A stretch of DNA of 8,027 bases from Peptococcaceae bacterium (GCA_012523535.1 JAAYII010000302.1:1-8027), one strand, 5' to 3'. Counted from the first letter of the stretch, positions 1-6,890 are shown. Notes: a model not told the origin generated them from the letters alone. Made by a program: numbers and translations.

Positions 1-20
1 GATAAGGAAGGAATAGGGCC

Positions 21-1322
21 ATGAGTAAAAGGCTAATTGAAGAAGCTATTGAATTCCACGGACATCTATGTCCCGGTATTGCTTTCGGTTGTCGCGCCGC
101 TTTGTATGCCTGTCGGCAATTGAATATAGAGCCGGGTAGGTTGCAAGACAGCCATATTGTTGTTGCTGAAAACGACCTGTGCGGTTTAGACGGCATTCAA
201 TATATTACCGGTTGCACCATAGGTAATGACGGCTTGGTTATTCGCAATATTGGAAAGCAAGCTTTCAATTTTATATCCAAAAAAACAGGGCAGGGTATTC
301 GAGTTGTACTTAACGTCCCTTTATGGGAAAGTGCCGAACCTCTTTTACTGCACGCCAAAGTAAAAAACGGTAAAGCCACAGAACAAGAAAGGAAAGATTT
401 TATTAAAGCGCGATTCGAGCGCGGGCAAAAGCTGTTGGATTTACCGGATGAACAACTGTTAAAATTAACTCCTGTTGCTCATTCTGCCCAAGAAAGAGTG
501 CGCCTGTTTCCCTCCGTCAAATGCTCGCTCTGTCAGGAAGCGGTTATGGAGCCCTATGTCTCAAACATTGAAGGCAACCACCTTTGCCAAGACTGCAATA
601 TATATGAAAAAATACGGAACTATATGCGCGAACTTTGCAACAAACAAGATTTAAGTGAAAAAAATATTAAGATCACAGGCACTATCCTTTCAGTCCATGA
701 AGCTATCGGGTCCCCAGCAAGAAAAGATTTTCCATTGCAAAAAGGAAAAGAAAAATTGGTGCAAGCTGAGATCGATGGTTTTTTGGGGCAGGCATTCACC
801 GATATGCCCAAAGATTTTTCGGGCAAGCTGGAGGAGGTTATCGCTCTACCCCTGGATAACAATTATCGTCGGGCAATCTTTTTCTCCACTTTGAATTCCC
901 TGATGGCCAAACTGGGACTAATAGATCACACTATTCATTGCAGGGACGAAGGTCCTACCAAATGCGCCGCCAAACTAGCCGCCAAAATCAGCGAGCAGTA
1001 CGGCAACCCTCATATCGCTTTGTTCGGCTTGCAACCAGCTATCGCTGATGCTTTGAGTCAACGGTTTAAGACCAGAATTTTTGATCTCGACCCTGACAAC
1101 ATCGGGAAAGAGAAATTTATGACCACCATTGAAAATGGTGATTGCGATTTGTCAGAAGTTGAAGAGTGGGCGGACTTGTTTTTAGTTACGGGAAGTACAA
1201 TTATCAATGGTACGCTCATACCCTTTTTAAGACTGAAAAAACCGGTTATCTATTATGGCACATCAATTGCCGGGGCGGCAAAAATCCTAGGCTTGGAAAG
1301 ATTCTGCGCCGAATCTCTCTAA
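21..1322 (+). CDS. FmdE-family protein fused to a zinc ribbon and a DUF364-type putative metal-chelation domain
   Basis: A 433-residue cytoplasmic protein with no signal peptide or membrane segment. The N-terminal FmdE domain (about residues 5-150) carries the hallmark FHGHLCPG at 12-19, followed by NDLCGLDG (Cys54, Asp57) and TGCTIGNDG (Cys65), the expected metal or cofactor-binding Cys/His set. A four-cysteine zinc ribbon follows (Cys168-x2-Cys171, Cys189-x2-Cys192). The C-terminal part (about 215-430) resembles DUF364 putative heavy-metal chelation domains: HCRDEGPTKCA near 306-316, LFGLQPAIADAL near 334-345, and LVTGSTIINGTL near 388-399. FmdE is named from the formylmethanofuran dehydrogenase operon of methanogens, but bacterial homologues have no settled function; roles in molybdenum/tungsten or other metal handling are inferred. 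The start is supported by AAGGAAGG at 4-11, nine bases upstream. The gene ends at a strong terminator, so it is probably the last gene of its transcript. Family assignment is solid; biochemical role is unknown. Confidence 0.88.
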   Translation: MSKRLIEEAIEFHGHLCPGIAFGCRAALYACRQLNIEPGRLQDSHIVVAENDLCGLDGIQYITGCTIGNDGLVIRNIGKQAFNFISKKTGQGIRVVLNVPLWESAEPLLLHAKVKNGKATEQERKDFIKARFERGQKLLDLPDEQLLKLTPVAHSAQERVRLFPSVKCSLCQEAVMEPYVSNIEGNHLCQDCNIYEKIRNYMRELCNKQDLSEKNIKITGTILSVHEAIGSPARKDFPLQKGKEKLVQAEIDGFLGQAFTDMPKDFSGKLEEVIALPLDNNYRRAIFFSTLNSLMAKLGLIDHTIHCRDEGPTKCAAKLAAKISEQYGNPHIALFGLQPAIADALSQRFKTRIFDLDPDNIGKEKFMTTIENGDCDLSEVEEWADLFLVTGSTIINGTLIPFLRLKKPVIYYGTSIAGAAKILGLERFCAESL

Positions 1323-1337
1323 ATATTCAAACATCTC

Positions 1338-1371
1338 AAACAGGCAAGATTTTTATCTTGCCTGTTTATTT
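1338..1371 (+). terminator. Rho-independent terminator after the FmdE-DUF364 gene
   Basis: A perfect 13-bp inverted repeat (AAACAGGCAAGAT at 1338-1350 and its complement at 1355-1367) encloses a TTTT loop and is followed by a T-rich ATTT tract. It starts 15 bases after the stop codon at 1320-1322. The U-rich arm end plus the flanking A-rich side means it may also work on the opposite strand. It separates the FmdE gene from the ABC operon. Confidence 0.9.
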
Positions 1372-1387
1372 ATGTTATACTTATAAA
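1358..1387 (+). promoter_or_regulatory. Candidate sigma-70/A promoter for the ABC operon
   Basis: TTGCCT (1358-1363) and TATAAA (1382-1387) are separated by 18 bases. The -35 box would lie inside the 3' arm of the terminator. A better-looking -10 match, TATAAT at 1422-1427, lacks a recognisable -35 and would leave only about 10 bases before the ATG at 1445, so it is a weaker choice. Some promoter is expected here because the terminator precedes it; the exact boxes are uncertain. Confidence 0.3.
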
Positions 1388-1444
1388 ATGTAAACTGTGT
1401 ACTGATTAAATACCCAGACTTTATAATTTAAAGAGTGACCAGCA

Positions 1445-2251
1445 ATGATGAAAACATTTAAGATGTACTTGGAGTTTACCCGCAAATCATTTCAACGTTC
1501 AGCTGCTTATCGTGTCGATTCCTGGAGCAGAATTATCGGCAATATTATGTCTTTAGGTATTTGGGGCTGTATCTGGTTCGCTCTTTATCATGGCCATGAT
1601 TCGGTAGAAAATATTTCCTTCCAATCCATGCTCAGTTATATACTGATCAGCATGGCCCTGCAAGGGATTCACAACGCCGGTACTCCGCTTTGGGAAATTC
1701 AGTATCGGGTCAGGACCGGCGATATTGCTTTTGAAATGCTGCGGCCTTATGATTATCCCTTGCGTATGCTTTTTACCGACCTGGGCAGCATTTCCTTTCA
1801 TTTTGTTACGGCCATCCTGCCGCTCTATATCGTAATTTTTGCGCTTTTCCAGCCGGACATCCCTTTGTCCGCTTCCCAATGGGGCCTATTTATTTTATCC
1901 GCAGCCCTCGGCTACTTAATTCGCTACAGTCTGGAACTCACTTTTGGCTTGTTCACCTTTTGGTTGATAGAAACCGGGGGGGTGGAAGATGTTTTCTATT
2001 TTTCCATCTCTTTATTCTCCGGTTCCGTGGTACCTCTTTGGTTTTTCCCGGATTGGCTGGAAAGATTAGCTTCCCTTTTACCCTTTCAAGGAATTTATTT
2101 TATACCCAATGCCATTTTTATCGGGGAGCTAAGCGGCCAAGAAATATGGCCCGCACTGCTTAACCAGGTGATCTGGCTGATTATATGCTACGGTTTACTG
2201 CGTTTTGTCTGGAACAAAGCATCCATGAAAATCGTAGTCCAAGGAGGTTAA
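1445..2251 (+). CDS. ABC-2-type transporter permease, first subunit (COG4587-like)
   Basis: A 268-residue integral membrane protein with about six predicted helices (roughly 31-49, 62-78, 115-135, 146-166, 183-201 and 234-254). A cytoplasmic N-terminus (FTRKSFQRSAAYRVDS) precedes the first helix. The loop segment RTGDIAFEMLRPYDYP near 90-105 is the characteristic 'G-x-I-x-x-x-L-x-R-P' element seen in this permease family and is mirrored in the next gene. The length fits the family (about 260-270 residues). It should pair with the next gene's product to form the membrane channel of an ABC exporter whose ATPase is encoded two genes downstream. The ribosome-binding site is weak (AAGAGTG at 1431-1437), and a second ATG at 1448 could also serve. 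Its last codons form the Shine-Dalgarno sequence of the next gene, so the two are likely translationally coupled. Substrate cannot be told from sequence. Confidence 0.85.
   Translation: MMKTFKMYLEFTRKSFQRSAAYRVDSWSRIIGNIMSLGIWGCIWFALYHGHDSVENISFQSMLSYILISMALQGIHNAGTPLWEIQYRVRTGDIAFEMLRPYDYPLRMLFTDLGSISFHFVTAILPLYIVIFALFQPDIPLSASQWGLFILSAALGYLIRYSLELTFGLFTFWLIETGGVEDVFYFSISLFSGSVVPLWFFPDWLERLASLLPFQGIYFIPNAIFIGELSGQEIWPALLNQVIWLIICYGLLRFVWNKASMKIVVQGG
2241..2248 (+). promoter_or_regulatory. Strong ribosome-binding site that fixes the start of the second permease
   Basis: AAGGAGGT lies five bases before the ATG at 2254 and overlaps the last codons of the preceding gene, whose stop is at 2249-2251. 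This favours the 2254 start over an in-frame upstream start at 2185 that would add 23 residues inside the preceding gene. Confidence 0.88.
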
Positions 2252-2253
2252 TC

Positions 2254-3066
2254 ATGCTTAAGTCCTGTCTGAGGGGCCTAAAGATTTATTTTTATATGGT
2301 TGGTGTCAGTATTAAAACCCAGCTTCAGTACCGCTACGCTTTTGTGATGAATATTTTAGGCTGGGCTATGACTTACGCCGGTACTGCCATTACCATGTGG
2401 GTTATGCTTTATTCTTTCGGGTCAATCAGAGGCTGGACCTTTTGGGAACTTCTCTTTTTATTTGCTTTGGCGGTCCTATCCTGGAGTATTACCATGGTTC
2501 TCTTTTTTCATTTTCACAATATGGATGAATATATTGTTGAAGGCACTTTTGACCGTTTTTTGGTGCGGCCGATTCATCCTTTCTTGCATGTTATCGCTCT
2601 GAAGTTCGATGTCGGAGCCTTTGGACAACTGCTGTTCAGCATTGTGGCCATGATAATAGCATACGTCCAACTAAAACTTAACTGGCAATTCTATCAATGG
2701 CTGGTTTTTCTGGGAGCTATAATCGGGGGTACCCTAATCCAGGGAAGTATGTTGGTTTTAATATCCGCCGCAGCATTCTGGACCACCCGTTCGGAGCGTT
2801 TGTTTTGGGCTCTGATGTGGCCGGCAAGGAATTTAATGAACTATCCCTTGACTGTTTTTCCACGTTTTATCCAGCTGCTAGTAACTTTCCTTCTTCCCTT
2901 TGCCTTTGTCAATTTTTTACCGGCTTTAACCTTACTGGATAAAACCAAAGAGAGTTTTGATCCTTTCTGGGGTTTTTTCAGCCTGCCGGTGGGAATTGCT
3001 TTCTTTGCCATCTGTTTTAAAATATGGAATTTGGGTCTAGATCATTATAAAAGTGCAGGTTCATAA
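2254..3066 (+). CDS. ABC-2-type transporter permease, second subunit (COG3694/DUF990-like)
   Basis: A 270-residue membrane protein with about six helices (roughly 31-54, 62-85, 118-139, 148-172, 204-226 and 240-258). It contains the family loop VEGTFDRFLVRPIHP near 95-109, equivalent to the RTGDIAFEMLRP loop of the partner permease. It also has the FAFVNFLPA segment near 216-224 and a short C-terminal tail ending GLDHYKSAGS, all typical of COG3694-type permeases. The start at 2254 was chosen from the adjacent strong ribosome-binding site; only two bases separate it from the upstream stop. It is expected to dimerise with the first permease and dock with the downstream ATPase. The substrate is unknown: related trios are annotated as uncharacterised exporters, and drug or lipid-like cargo is speculative. 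Confidence 0.87.
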   Translation: MLKSCLRGLKIYFYMVGVSIKTQLQYRYAFVMNILGWAMTYAGTAITMWVMLYSFGSIRGWTFWELLFLFALAVLSWSITMVLFFHFHNMDEYIVEGTFDRFLVRPIHPFLHVIALKFDVGAFGQLLFSIVAMIIAYVQLKLNWQFYQWLVFLGAIIGGTLIQGSMLVLISAAAFWTTRSERLFWALMWPARNLMNYPLTVFPRFIQLLVTFLLPFAFVNFLPALTLLDKTKESFDPFWGFFSLPVGIAFFAICFKIWNLGLDHYKSAGS

Positions 3067-3103
3067 AAATCCGGCAATATCCTTATCCTTGGGGAGGCTA
3101 TTC

Positions 3104-4120
3104 ATGAGTCTAATTGAAGTCCGACATTTATGTAAAGAATTCAAAATCGCCAAAAGGCAGGAAGGCTTGACAGGCGCTCTGCGCAGTCTTTTTCATCGCC
3201 AATATACTACTAAAATTGCCGTCAATGATATTTCCTTTTCCATAGGAACTGGGGAAATGGTAGGTTATATCGGCCCCAACGGGGCAGGCAAGTCAACCAC
3301 AATAAAAATGCTGACCGGCATCCTGGTGCCCAGCTCAGGTGAAATCAGAGTCAACGGTCTCATACCCTATAAAGAGCGCCGACGCAATGCCCGGCAAATC
3401 GGTGTGGTTTTCGGTCAGAGGACTCAGCTCTGGTGGGATCTGCCCACTATTGAATCATTCGAACTGCTTAAGCAGATATTTCAAATTCCACCCGATCGCT
3501 ACCGGCAAAACATGGCACTCTTTAATGAAATTTTGGATCTGGATGAATTTTTGCAAACCCCGGTACGTCAACTCTCCTTAGGCCAACGCATGCGTGCCGA
3601 CATTGCCGCCGCCTTATTGCACGATCCTAAAATTCTTTTTTTAGATGAGCCCACCATTGGTCTGGATGTGGTGGCTAAAGAACGAATGCGGAGTTTTATT
3701 CGGGAAATAAATAAGAACAGGGGAGTCACCGTGATTTTAACTACCCATGATATGTCCGATATTGAAAAACTCTGTCAGCGCATGATTTTAATCGATAAAG
3801 GGCAAGTTATGTACGACGGGGAATTGACCAAAATCAAAGAGACATTCGGCAAAACCCGGATCCTGATCGTTGATTTTGAAGAAAACATTGACGATTTTTC
3901 CCTGGATGGAGTGGAAGTGATCAAACAAGAAGGCAACCGCCGGTGGCTAAAATTTAACCGTGAGGTCCATACCGCTTCCCAATTAATAAGTCAAATCTCT
4001 GAAAAATATGAAATTAAAGATATCTCCATTCAAGACCCGGAAATAGAAGTATTAATTCGCAACATATATGAGCATAACTATACTTTGGACCAAGTTTTTA
4101 CGGATAAGACAAGGATTTGA
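3104..4120 (+). CDS. ABC transporter ATP-binding protein (COG4586-like)
   Basis: A 338-residue ATPase that should power export through the two upstream permeases. All nucleotide-binding motifs are intact: Walker A GPNGAGKST (57-65), Q-loop FGQ (103-105), signature LSLGQ (157-161), Walker B ILFLDEP (177-183) with catalytic Glu182, D-loop GLD (186-188), and H-loop His215 in TTHD. About 100 residues follow the catalytic core, ending PEIEVLIRNIYEHNY, a C-terminal extension common in COG4586-type and other exporter ATPases. The N-terminal insert between the first strand and Walker A (KRQEGLTGALRSLFHRQY) is also typical of this subfamily. The start at 3104 is supported by GGGGAGG at 3091-3097, six bases upstream; a GTG at 3053 would overlap the preceding gene and add 17 unlikely residues. 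No clear hairpin terminator follows the gene. Confidence 0.93.
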   Translation: MSLIEVRHLCKEFKIAKRQEGLTGALRSLFHRQYTTKIAVNDISFSIGTGEMVGYIGPNGAGKSTTIKMLTGILVPSSGEIRVNGLIPYKERRRNARQIGVVFGQRTQLWWDLPTIESFELLKQIFQIPPDRYRQNMALFNEILDLDEFLQTPVRQLSLGQRMRADIAAALLHDPKILFLDEPTIGLDVVAKERMRSFIREINKNRGVTVILTTHDMSDIEKLCQRMILIDKGQVMYDGELTKIKETFGKTRILIVDFEENIDDFSLDGVEVIKQEGNRRWLKFNREVHTASQLISQISEKYEIKDISIQDPEIEVLIRNIYEHNYTLDQVFTDKTRI

Positions 4121-4135
4121 ATCCTATGATTATTC

Positions 4136-4164
4136 TTGCCCTAAATACTTAACCGAGGTACAAT
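4136..4164 (+). promoter_or_regulatory. Candidate sigma-A promoter for the URO-D-like gene
   Basis: TTGCCC (4136-4141) and TACAAT (4159-4164) are spaced by exactly 17 bases; the -10 box matches consensus at five of six positions and the -35 at four. Transcription would begin near 4171, giving a leader of about 70 bases that starts in an inverted repeat. It lies just after the end of the ABC operon, which argues for independent expression of the next genes. Confidence 0.5.
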
Positions 4165-4170
4165 AAAATC

Positions 4171-4190
4171 GGGTAAAGGCAAAAATACCC
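4171..4190 (+). repeat. Short inverted repeat at the predicted transcription start
   Basis: GGGTA (4171-4175) and TACCC (4186-4190) are perfect complements separated by a 10-base A-rich spacer. Placed at about +1 to +20 of the candidate promoter, it could be an operator half-site pair or a weak RNA hairpin. Five-base arms can arise by chance, so the call is tentative. Confidence 0.3.
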
Positions 4191-4240
4191 AGTATTATAA
4201 ACATTGCAATTGCTTTTTTAATATTATAAAGGAAGTGATT

Positions 4241-5392
4241 ATGGCCATGATGGATGAGCAATCCAAAGAAAGAGACCAACTTTTTATTGATCTTGACGAA
4301 GGTAGAATACCAAAAAGAGTCCCGGTACATACCTGGATGGATGTTACATATGTCATGCAATACGCGGGCGTTGATGTCCGAAGAGCCCAATGGGACCTGG
4401 AAACCATAAAAGAAATGATTGAACTGGCCGCCAAAACATTCCAATCCGATATCGAACCGACAACTGTTACGCGCCTAATGCCAGTTTACAATATCTTAGG
4501 AGCCGTAAACTTTGTAATGGGTTCTTCAGGACAAATTCAGCATCCCAACGTTGTGGGAATGTATCCTGAAGAATATGATGAATTGATAGCCGATCCCTAT
4601 AAATTTACCCACGATAAAGTTCTGCCCCGTTTATATAAAAACCTGGATACCACTCCGGCCAAGAGAGCCTTGGTCTTCAGCAAAGCCATGAAAGCTTACA
4701 ACGACTATTATAGTCAAATATATCCTCATATTGCCATGGTATCCAAAAAATATGGTTTGGCCAGCGGCCGGGTAGCCTGTCAAACCATAGCGCCCTTTGA
4801 CCATCTTGCCGACCAGTACAGGAGCTTCAGCGGAATAAGTGCGGATATTAGAAGATATCCGGAGAAAGTTATTGAAGCCTGTGAAGCCATCCTGCCCATG
4901 ATGGTCAAGGCAGGAATTAGGCCTTGGTCTTCACCCCAGGCCAGAACCTTTATTCCGCTTCATATGGCCCCTTATTTGAGAACTAAGGATTTTGAAAAAT
5001 TCTACTGGCCCACATTCAAAAAACTTGTAGAGCAGCTAGCCGCTGCCGGTGCCCCGGCCTTGCTTTTTGTGGAACACGATTGGACCAGATTCCTCGATTA
5101 TCTAAATGAACTGCCTGCCGGCACTCAAATGATGTTTGAATATGGGGATCCCAAATTAATCAAAGAAAAAGTAGGTAAAAAACATATTATTTCCGGATTG
5201 TATCCATTAACTTTGCTTGGTAAAGGAACAAAACAAGAATGTATTGACAAAGCCAAAGAACTTATCGACATTCTTGCTCCCGGTGGCAATTATATCTTCA
5301 GCTTTGATAAAGTGGCCATTTTCCTGCAGGATGCCAATCCGGAAAATATGATAGCCGTCAACGAATTTGTCAAAGAATACGCCAAGTATTAA
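4241..5392 (+). CDS. Uroporphyrinogen decarboxylase (URO-D) superfamily protein, probable corrinoid/C1 methyltransferase-like enzyme
   Basis: A 383-residue soluble protein with the URO-D/MtaA/CmuA-type fold. Supporting segments are KRVPVHTWMD (25-34), the C-terminal ISGLYPLTLLGKGTKQECIDKAKELIDIL (in pieces, about 317-345; the usual 'G-x-x-x-P-x-x-L-x-x-G-T-x-x-E' stretch), and LAPGGNYIFSFD followed by NPENMIAVNEFV near 366-377. It lacks the arginine-rich substrate motif of true haem-pathway HemE. It also lacks the His-x-Cys...Cys zinc site of MtaA-type methyltransferases: at those positions it has VEHDW (277-281) and SFDK (354-357), and its only cysteines are 180, 214 and 334, outside those motifs. 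It may use Glu/His/Asp ligands instead, or act on another substrate. The ATG at 4241 fits AAAGGAAG at 4228-4235 better than the GTG at 4235. It is probably co-transcribed with the small gene 25 bases downstream. Superfamily is sure; substrate is not. Confidence 0.82.
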   Translation: MAMMDEQSKERDQLFIDLDEGRIPKRVPVHTWMDVTYVMQYAGVDVRRAQWDLETIKEMIELAAKTFQSDIEPTTVTRLMPVYNILGAVNFVMGSSGQIQHPNVVGMYPEEYDELIADPYKFTHDKVLPRLYKNLDTTPAKRALVFSKAMKAYNDYYSQIYPHIAMVSKKYGLASGRVACQTIAPFDHLADQYRSFSGISADIRRYPEKVIEACEAILPMMVKAGIRPWSSPQARTFIPLHMAPYLRTKDFEKFYWPTFKKLVEQLAAAGAPALLFVEHDWTRFLDYLNELPAGTQMMFEYGDPKLIKEKVGKKHIISGLYPLTLLGKGTKQECIDKAKELIDILAPGGNYIFSFDKVAIFLQDANPENMIAVNEFVKEYAKY

Positions 5393-5403
5393 ACGAGTAA
5401 ACA

Positions 5404-5410
5404 GGGGAGG
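5404..5410 (+). promoter_or_regulatory. Strong ribosome-binding site for the 49-residue small protein
   Basis: GGGGAGG lies seven bases before the ATG at 5418. It is stronger than the site in front of the preceding gene and is the main evidence that the short reading frame is translated from 5418, not from an upstream start within the URO-D-like gene. Confidence 0.75.
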
Positions 5411-5417
5411 AATAACA

Positions 5418-5567
5418 ATGGATGAATTCAAGTCCGAATACTATACATCCTGGTCCGATTATCAGCAACAAAATGATGTCCAGGAAGACGCCGTTGACCT
5501 GGTTGAAGCTAATACTCAACCCTATGAGGAAGCAGTTTTTGAATTTACTATGTGGTTAATATTCTAA
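5418..5567 (+). CDS. Small acidic protein of unknown function, 49 residues
   Basis: I do not recognise this protein. It has 12 acidic residues (5 Asp, 7 Glu) against one Lys and no Arg, so it is strongly negative. It has an aromatic N-terminal part (EYYTSWSDYQQQ), a Val/Glu/Asp-rich middle (EDAVDLVEAN) that may form an amphipathic helix, and a hydrophobic end (FEFTMWLIF). There are no cysteines and no signal peptide. The reading frame starts 25 bases after the URO-D-like gene, has an excellent ribosome-binding site, and ends just before a hairpin terminator, so it is the last gene of that transcript. An accessory or binding partner of the upstream enzyme is a reasonable inference from position only. 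Chance translation cannot be excluded without homologues. Confidence 0.65.
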   Translation: MDEFKSEYYTSWSDYQQQNDVQEDAVDLVEANTQPYEEAVFEFTMWLIF

Positions 5568-5603
5568 GAATTATATAAATCTACCTTTAAATCTGCCTTG
5601 CAT

Positions 5604-5632
5604 TGCTGCCATCTAAAAGACGGCAGCATTTT
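5604..5632 (+). terminator. Probable Rho-independent terminator after the small acidic gene
   Basis: TGCTGCC (5604-5610) pairs with GGCAGCA (5622-5628); after one A-C mismatch, TCT (5612-5614) pairs with AGA (5618-5620) around an AAA loop. The G+C-rich stem is followed by TTTT (5629-5632). It begins 36 bases after the small gene's stop and should separate that transcript from the transporter gene. Confidence 0.7.
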
Positions 5633-5695
5633 GCATGGTTTTGTCACTGGCTTCTTATTGGAGCTTTTAGAATAGGAAATCAGGAGATAGGATAT

Positions 5696-6886
5696 ATGGT
5701 TAACTTGCAGCACAATACCCGACCTGCTACCTTATGGACAAAAAACTTTATCGGTATCACTGTAATAAACTTTCTCTTATTCTGCGGATTTCAGATGCTG
5801 GTGCCTACCTTGCCCTTATTTGTCAAAGATGTGGGCTGTTCCGACTCTGTGATCGGCTGGCTTGTCGGTATCAGCACTTTGGCGTCTCTTCTTATCCGTC
5901 CCTTCTGCGGCATTGCTCTGGACCGTTTTGGCCGCAAAGGAATTCTCATCATAGGCGCCGCTCTGGTAATGATCACTACTGTCGTATACCATTGGTTGTA
6001 CATAATAGCCGTCATTTTGATTGTGCGTTTTTTCCAAGGCTTTGGCTGGGGCATAACTACCACAGCCAGCAGTACCGTAGCAACGGATACCTTACCCAGA
6101 AGCCGCTTTGGAGAGGGGATGGGCTATTTTAGCCTGTCCGTCAGCCTTGGTATAGCCATTGGACCCTCAATCGGCCTTTCGGTCTTGAATGCCACCGACT
6201 TTACCTTTATGTCCTTTGTAGCTGCCGGGATAATCTTTTTGGCCATCCTGTTGGCTTTGTTTATTGAGTATCGAAAAATAACCCCCTCAGATTTTTCCCA
6301 ATTTAGTATAGATGCAGTTTTTGAAAAAACAGCCGTGCGGCCGGCTATTCTTATTTTCCTAGCCTGTTGCTGCAACGGAGCCATTTTCGGTTTCATTTCG
6401 CTGTACGGATTGGAAAAAGGCATTGAAAACATTGGCCTTTATTTCACTTTTTACGCCATATCTTCTCTTTTGACCAGACCTTTAATCGGCAAAATGGTTG
6501 ACCGTTTTGGCTTTGATGTTGTTATTTTCCCAGGTATCATTCTGGTCGCCGCCGGCTTGCTGGCCATAGGCAGCACCTCAAATCTGGCCGTGTTTCTCTT
6601 GGGGGCGGTCTTTTTCGGGGTAGGGTTCGCCGCTGTCATGACGACCCTGCAGACCATGTCCGTACTTTTTGCACCTAGAACCAGATTCGGGGCGGCCAAT
6701 GCCACCTTTTACATAGGCTTTGATGCCGGGACGGGTTTCGGTTCCGTTCTGGCCGGATTCGTCGCTTCCTTCATCGGCTATGGCCCGATGTTTTGTTCCT
6801 TCTCACTTTTTATGCTTACCATCGCCATCGTTTATATCATTTTTAAGAAAATAGACTCTAAACGTCCCCGCAAATATGATCAATAA
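5696..6886 (+). CDS. Major facilitator superfamily transporter (DHA1-like, 12 helices)
   Basis: A 396-residue inner-membrane transporter with about twelve hydrophobic helices in two six-helix halves, split by a polar loop near 191-215 (EYRKITPSDFSQ). The signature motif A is present between helices 2 and 3 as GIALDRFGRKG (72-82), and its second-half echo is GKMVDRFG (265-272). A motif-C-like antiporter segment, LGIAIGPSIG (151-160), in helix 5 suggests proton-coupled efflux of the DHA1 type, though uptake members exist. The start at 5696 is supported by AGGAGAT at 5682-5688; an in-frame TTG at 5603 would place 31 extra residues over the terminator hairpin and is rejected. No convincing promoter was seen between the terminator and the start. 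The cargo is unknown; position beside a URO-D-like enzyme and a PAS sensor raises the possibility of moving that enzyme's substrate or product. Confidence 0.9.
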   Translation: MVNLQHNTRPATLWTKNFIGITVINFLLFCGFQMLVPTLPLFVKDVGCSDSVIGWLVGISTLASLLIRPFCGIALDRFGRKGILIIGAALVMITTVVYHWLYIIAVILIVRFFQGFGWGITTTASSTVATDTLPRSRFGEGMGYFSLSVSLGIAIGPSIGLSVLNATDFTFMSFVAAGIIFLAILLALFIEYRKITPSDFSQFSIDAVFEKTAVRPAILIFLACCCNGAIFGFISLYGLEKGIENIGLYFTFYAISSLLTRPLIGKMVDRFGFDVVIFPGIILVAAGLLAIGSTSNLAVFLLGAVFFGVGFAAVMTTLQTMSVLFAPRTRFGAANATFYIGFDAGTGFGSVLAGFVASFIGYGPMFCSFSLFMLTIAIVYIIFKKIDSKRPRKYDQ

Positions 6887-6890
6887 ACTC

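Noticed and set aside
1166..1393. 75-residue plus-strand open frame spanning the terminator
   Set aside because: It overlaps the end of the FmdE-DUF364 gene out of frame and runs through a strong terminator hairpin.
1553..1879. 108-residue minus-strand open frame
   Set aside because: It lies opposite the first permease gene, has no recognisable domain or ribosome-binding site, and is best explained as a shadow of the real frame.
2185..2253. Upstream start for the second ABC permease
   Set aside because: It lies within the first permease gene, and a near-perfect ribosome-binding site precedes the ATG at 2254.
3053..3103. GTG start for the ABC ATPase
   Set aside because: It overlaps the preceding gene and lacks a ribosome-binding site; GGGGAGG precedes the ATG at 3104, and the protein from there begins with the usual IEVRHLCKEF strand.
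5622..5636. Sigma-54-like promoter (GG...TTGCA) upstream of the transporter gene
   Set aside because: The GG and GC elements are separated by nine bases, not the required ten, and the GG lies inside the terminator hairpin.
5603..5695. N-terminal extension of the MFS transporter from a TTG at 5603
   Set aside because: It would be translated across the terminator hairpin, has no ribosome-binding site and adds 31 residues unlike the family; the ATG at 5696 has AGGAGAT upstream.
5791..6705. Several minus-strand open frames of 73-102 residues
   Set aside because: They lie opposite the MFS gene, overlap each other in different frames, are rich in residues expected from antisense of membrane codons, and show no domain.
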